NCBI RefSeq assembly: GCF_030052815.1
Contig: NC_079510.1
Span: forward strand, 6,523,375 to 6,587,374
Reading direction: 5' to 3'
DNA: 64,000 nucleotides
From: Hevea brasiliensis
Taxonomy: Eukaryota > Streptophyta > Magnoliopsida > Malpighiales > Euphorbiaceae
This document shows, one piece after another, positions 61,356 to 64,000 of the stretch; the stretch's first letter is position 1, and each line of letters begins with the position of its first letter. The translations under genes were made by a program, and so were the position numbers. A model generated the notes under the pieces. It saw only the letters and a list, made by a program, of their open reading frames with translations. It was not told where the DNA came from and searched no databases.

Positions 61356-61729
61356 CATAGTTATTAAAGAGGCACGCCTCAGGCTCAAGGCTCACCAGGC
61401 TCGAAACCTAGCGCCTTATGCGCTTAGGTGTGTGCCTTTGTTTCAGGCACAAGGTTCTGGAAAGGCATGCCTTCTTTATTTCCATCTTTAGCGAGCACTT
61501 TCATTGGCAAAAAGGACTACCACTTAAAATTCAAACTAACAAACCCAATTCAAGATATATGCCAAAGAAAAAAAAGAAAAGCATCACATTTATTTGACTT
61601 TTATGGATTTTTTAAATTTTTTACTTTTGCGCCTCACCTCGCTCAGGCGCGCGCTTGCACATTGCGCCTTGCACCTAGGCTCCAAGACTCCTTGGCGCCT
61701 TAGTGCGCCTTGAGCCTTTAATAACTATG
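61356..61729. mobile_element. 374-bp hAT-type MITE in the chromovirus
   Basis: Perfect 13-bp inverted ends CATAGTTATTAAA and TTTAATAACTATG, flanked by the perfect 8-bp duplication GCCTCTCT (61348-61355 and 61730-61737). The interior is rich in AGGCGC / GCGCCT. Related sequence is at 33134-33952 and 41605-41660. Confidence 0.95.
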
Positions 61730-61737
61730 GCCTCTCT

Positions 61738-62706
61738 GCCAATTTACAACTGAAGAATGCGAAGGGATGGCCGTCTTGTTGTAATGCTGCTCCAATCCCT
61801 CCACTCGATGCGTCACATTCAAAGACAAAATCAATGTCAAAATTAAGCAACTCTAGTACAGGATCCTTGGACAGAACGTGTTTCATTTCCTGAAAGGAAT
61901 TTGTTGCCTCCTCATTCCACAAAAAAGAGTTTTTCTTGAGTAGGTTGGTTAATGGGGCTGCCATAATGCCATAATTCTTGATGAATTGGCGGTGATAACT
62001 CGCCAAGCCGAGAAACTCGTGAAGAGCCTTAGTGGATTGGGGTTCGAGCCATTCGGTTATTGCTCTAATTTTATTATCATCCATAGATACCCCTACACCG
62101 GTAATTATATGCCCCAAATATGCGACTTGGGTTTCCCCAAATGAGCACTTGGAGAGCTTAGGAAAAAGATAGTAAGCTCTAAACAATTCAAACACTTGTC
62201 GAAGGTGGTGCATATGTTCCTCCCATGAGTTGCTATAAATTAAAATATCATAAAAAAAAAAAAAAACCAAGGACGAACTTATGTAGATGAGGTTTGAAAA
62301 TTGCATTCATAAGTGCCTGGAAGGTAGATGGAGCGTTAGTGAGACTGAATGGCATCACAAAAATCTCGAAATGGCCATGGCGATTCCGGAAAGCTATTTT
62401 CTCCACATCTACATCATCCATTCAAATTCGATGATAATAGGAACGGAGATCCAATTTGGTGAAGTATCAAGCCCCATATAGTTTATCTAACAATTCTTCC
62501 ACCACTAGAATTGGGAATTTATCTTTCACTGTTTTGGCATTTAATTCCCTATAATCCACACGAAACCGCCGTGATCCATCTTGTTTTTGGACTAGAAGAA
62601 CAGGAGAGTAAAACGGTGTACTAGGGCGAATAATCCCTTGTTTCAACAGATCTTTGCATTGTTGTTCTATTTCATCCTTTTGTAAGTGGGGATATTGCAT
62701 GGACAA
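61738..62706 (-). pseudogene. Chromovirus reverse transcriptase and start of RNase H
   Basis: The open stretch 62706-62467 has LLKQGIIRPSTPFYSPVLLV and FRVDYRELNAKTVKDKFPI. A frame change follows. The catalytic box lies next to a run of 14 T (62257-62270 on the plus strand as A) and reads FYDILIYS where F-D-D-I-L is usual, so one catalytic Asp is lost. QVAYLGHIITGVGVSM, YHRQFIKNYGIMAAPL and the RNase H start FECDASSGGIGAAL follow down to the MITE. Confidence 0.85.
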
Positions 62707-63143
62707 ACTACCACTGGACTAGTTCCAGGAAGCAAACAAATGCGATGGTCACATGAACGTATGAGAGGTAGGTCGACGGGCTATTGAAATAGGTCTGAAA
62801 ATTCCTCAAGAAAGTTGCTTAACCCAACCTATTGTGTGCTTTTCTCCTGGATGGCATGTAATTTGGTTCGGTCACAAAATGTTGTCTATGTAGAGTTACT
62901 TGTCGTCCCTCCATTGCAAAGCTCATCTTTAAAGATGTAAAGTCCCATAGAATAGGAGCCAAGGATTCCAACCATTTCACGCCCAACATCACATCAAAGC
63001 CAGCTAATGGAATTAAAAAAAGATCAATAATAAAAATTTCGAAATCAACATTTAAAGTGATTTTGTTGGGCTGCTGTCTCACTTACGAAATTTTGAGTAC
63101 TGCTGGAGTCTACTAGTACCAGCAAGGTTTATTTTCCTACTAT
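62707..63143 (-). pseudogene. Chromovirus protease region
   Basis: A decayed retropepsin region: LVDSSSTQNF-type start near 63125 (where D-S/T-G-A is usual), then IPLAGFDVMLGVKWLESLAPI at about 63010-62950. Shifts and stops abolish the frame. Confidence 0.7.
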
Positions 63144-64000
63144 GGCTTGTAATTGCATTGTTTGGGCATTGCGAAGTCCAGTGATTTTGTTGAGGGATAT
63201 TTCGGGCTCCCTTATGATTTCCTGATGCTCTTCTTTCTCTGGATCTTCCCAATCCTCCACTTCTAGCCAAAATAACCGCTTACATTGATGCCCAATCGTA
63301 TATGGCTCATCGCAATTATAACAGAGGCCCTTAGGTCGCCTCTTTGCCATTTCTCCTCTAGACAATCTTTGAATCATTGGCACTGGAGCATTGGAGTTGT
63401 TACTCCCAGATGACGCCATTGTGGTGCAAAATTAATTGATGGTCTAGCAATCGAGGTGGCAGAGGAATTTTGCCGTGATTCTGTCCAAGTCAATGGAGCT
63501 CATCTCGTCATTGCACCCTGTAATAGTAAGTGTTTTTTCTCCAGCCAAGTTCATTGCGATCACCAAGTTAGACGGATGCTACAGTTCAGCTTCAATTTTT
63601 ATCATTTCAGTTAACCCATCCATAAAATCTCAACTTGTTGTGTAGGACTTACTGAATTCACCCTTGCAAGTTATGCCTAGAATTTGTGTTGATACTCTTC
63701 TATTGTATTGCTTTGTTTCAAGTTTACGAATTCCCCAAATGGATTGTTTCGCAATGGTGGCCCAAATCGTAGATGGCAATAATTCTTGAAAGTTTCCCAT
63801 GATAGTCCTTGTTCCTCTTGCATTAGTTTGAAAACCCACAATTGAGCCTCCCCTACCATATGGAACGCTGCTAACCCCGTTTTGTCTACCTCAGTTGTTC
63901 TTTGATTATGAAAAAATTGGTCGCAACGATTCAGCCATCCCAACGGGTTGTCAATGCCATCGTAAGATGGAAAATCGAGCTTGGTATGGCGTGGAACTAT
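63129..64000 (-). pseudogene. Chromovirus gag (partial, runs off the window)
   Basis: From the window edge: PRHTKLDFPSYDGIDNP, then GWLNRCDQFFHNQRT and WETFKNYCHLRFGPP of the capsid domain, stops at about 63656-63420, then a second stretch with a C-terminal zinc knuckle CYNCDEPYTIGHQC. The knuckle has the spacing common in plant chromoviruses rather than the retroviral one. Confidence 0.85.

Larger units (their letters stand above)
59198..64000 (-). mobile_element. Chromovirus (Ty3/gypsy) in RECQL2 intron 17, antisense
   Basis: In its own direction: gag (from beyond 64000), protease, RT, RNase H, integrase, a chromodomain-like C-terminus, then the 3' LTR. It lies opposite to RECQL2 transcription. 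A hAT-type MITE interrupts RNase H. Stops and frameshifts affect every domain. Confidence 0.88.

Overview
The window is nuclear DNA of a flowering plant, probably a eudicot: it is AT-rich, has a multi-exon plant-type RecQ helicase gene with short GT-AG exons and very long introns, and is packed with plant Ty3/gypsy (Tat, Athila, chromovirus), Ty1/copia, RTE-type LINE and hAT-like elements. No bacterial-style operon, rRNA, tRNA or CRISPR array was recognised. The species cannot be fixed from the sequence. Layout, 1-30747: a stack of nested LTR retrotransposons. The host is a Tat-lineage element (plus strand) whose RNase H, second RNase H, integrase, 3' tandem arrays and a 6.2-kb 3' LTR lie at 19466-30747. 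An Athila-lineage element (3045-19465, plus strand) sits inside its pol. The Athila integrase is split by a copia element (7077-13463, minus strand) flanked by the perfect 5-bp duplication GAAGT. The Athila gag is cut by the 3' end of a second, diverged Tat LTR (1-3044). All pol genes carry stops or frameshifts, so the stack is dead. The Tat LTRs are unusual: they carry antisense reading frames with their own TATA boxes and a captured fragment of the cytosolic ribosomal protein gene RPL14, present in both LTR copies. Layout, 30748-64000: a RECQL2-type DNA helicase gene starts at 31227, only 480 bp after the Tat LTR ends. Seventeen exons (31227-58995) give 545 uninterrupted codons covering both helicase lobes, the zinc-binding region and the start of the winged-helix part; the last exons lie beyond the window. 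Its introns reach 7 kb and hold three RTE LINE remnants, two hAT-like elements inserted in LINE copies, a 308-bp hairpin element with a 5-bp duplication, two insertions of only 25 and 36 bp that look like bare LINE 3' ends with target duplications, a tandem duplication that copied part of exon 7, and an antisense chromovirus (59198 to the window end) that itself carries a hAT-type MITE. How it fits together: the only gene that looks functional is RECQL2, a 3'-5' DNA helicase of genome maintenance. Everything else is mobile DNA in successive layers. The points most worth checking are the RPL14 capture with an antisense frame running across it, the miniature LINE insertions, the hairpin element, and the LTR placed directly upstream of RECQL2.
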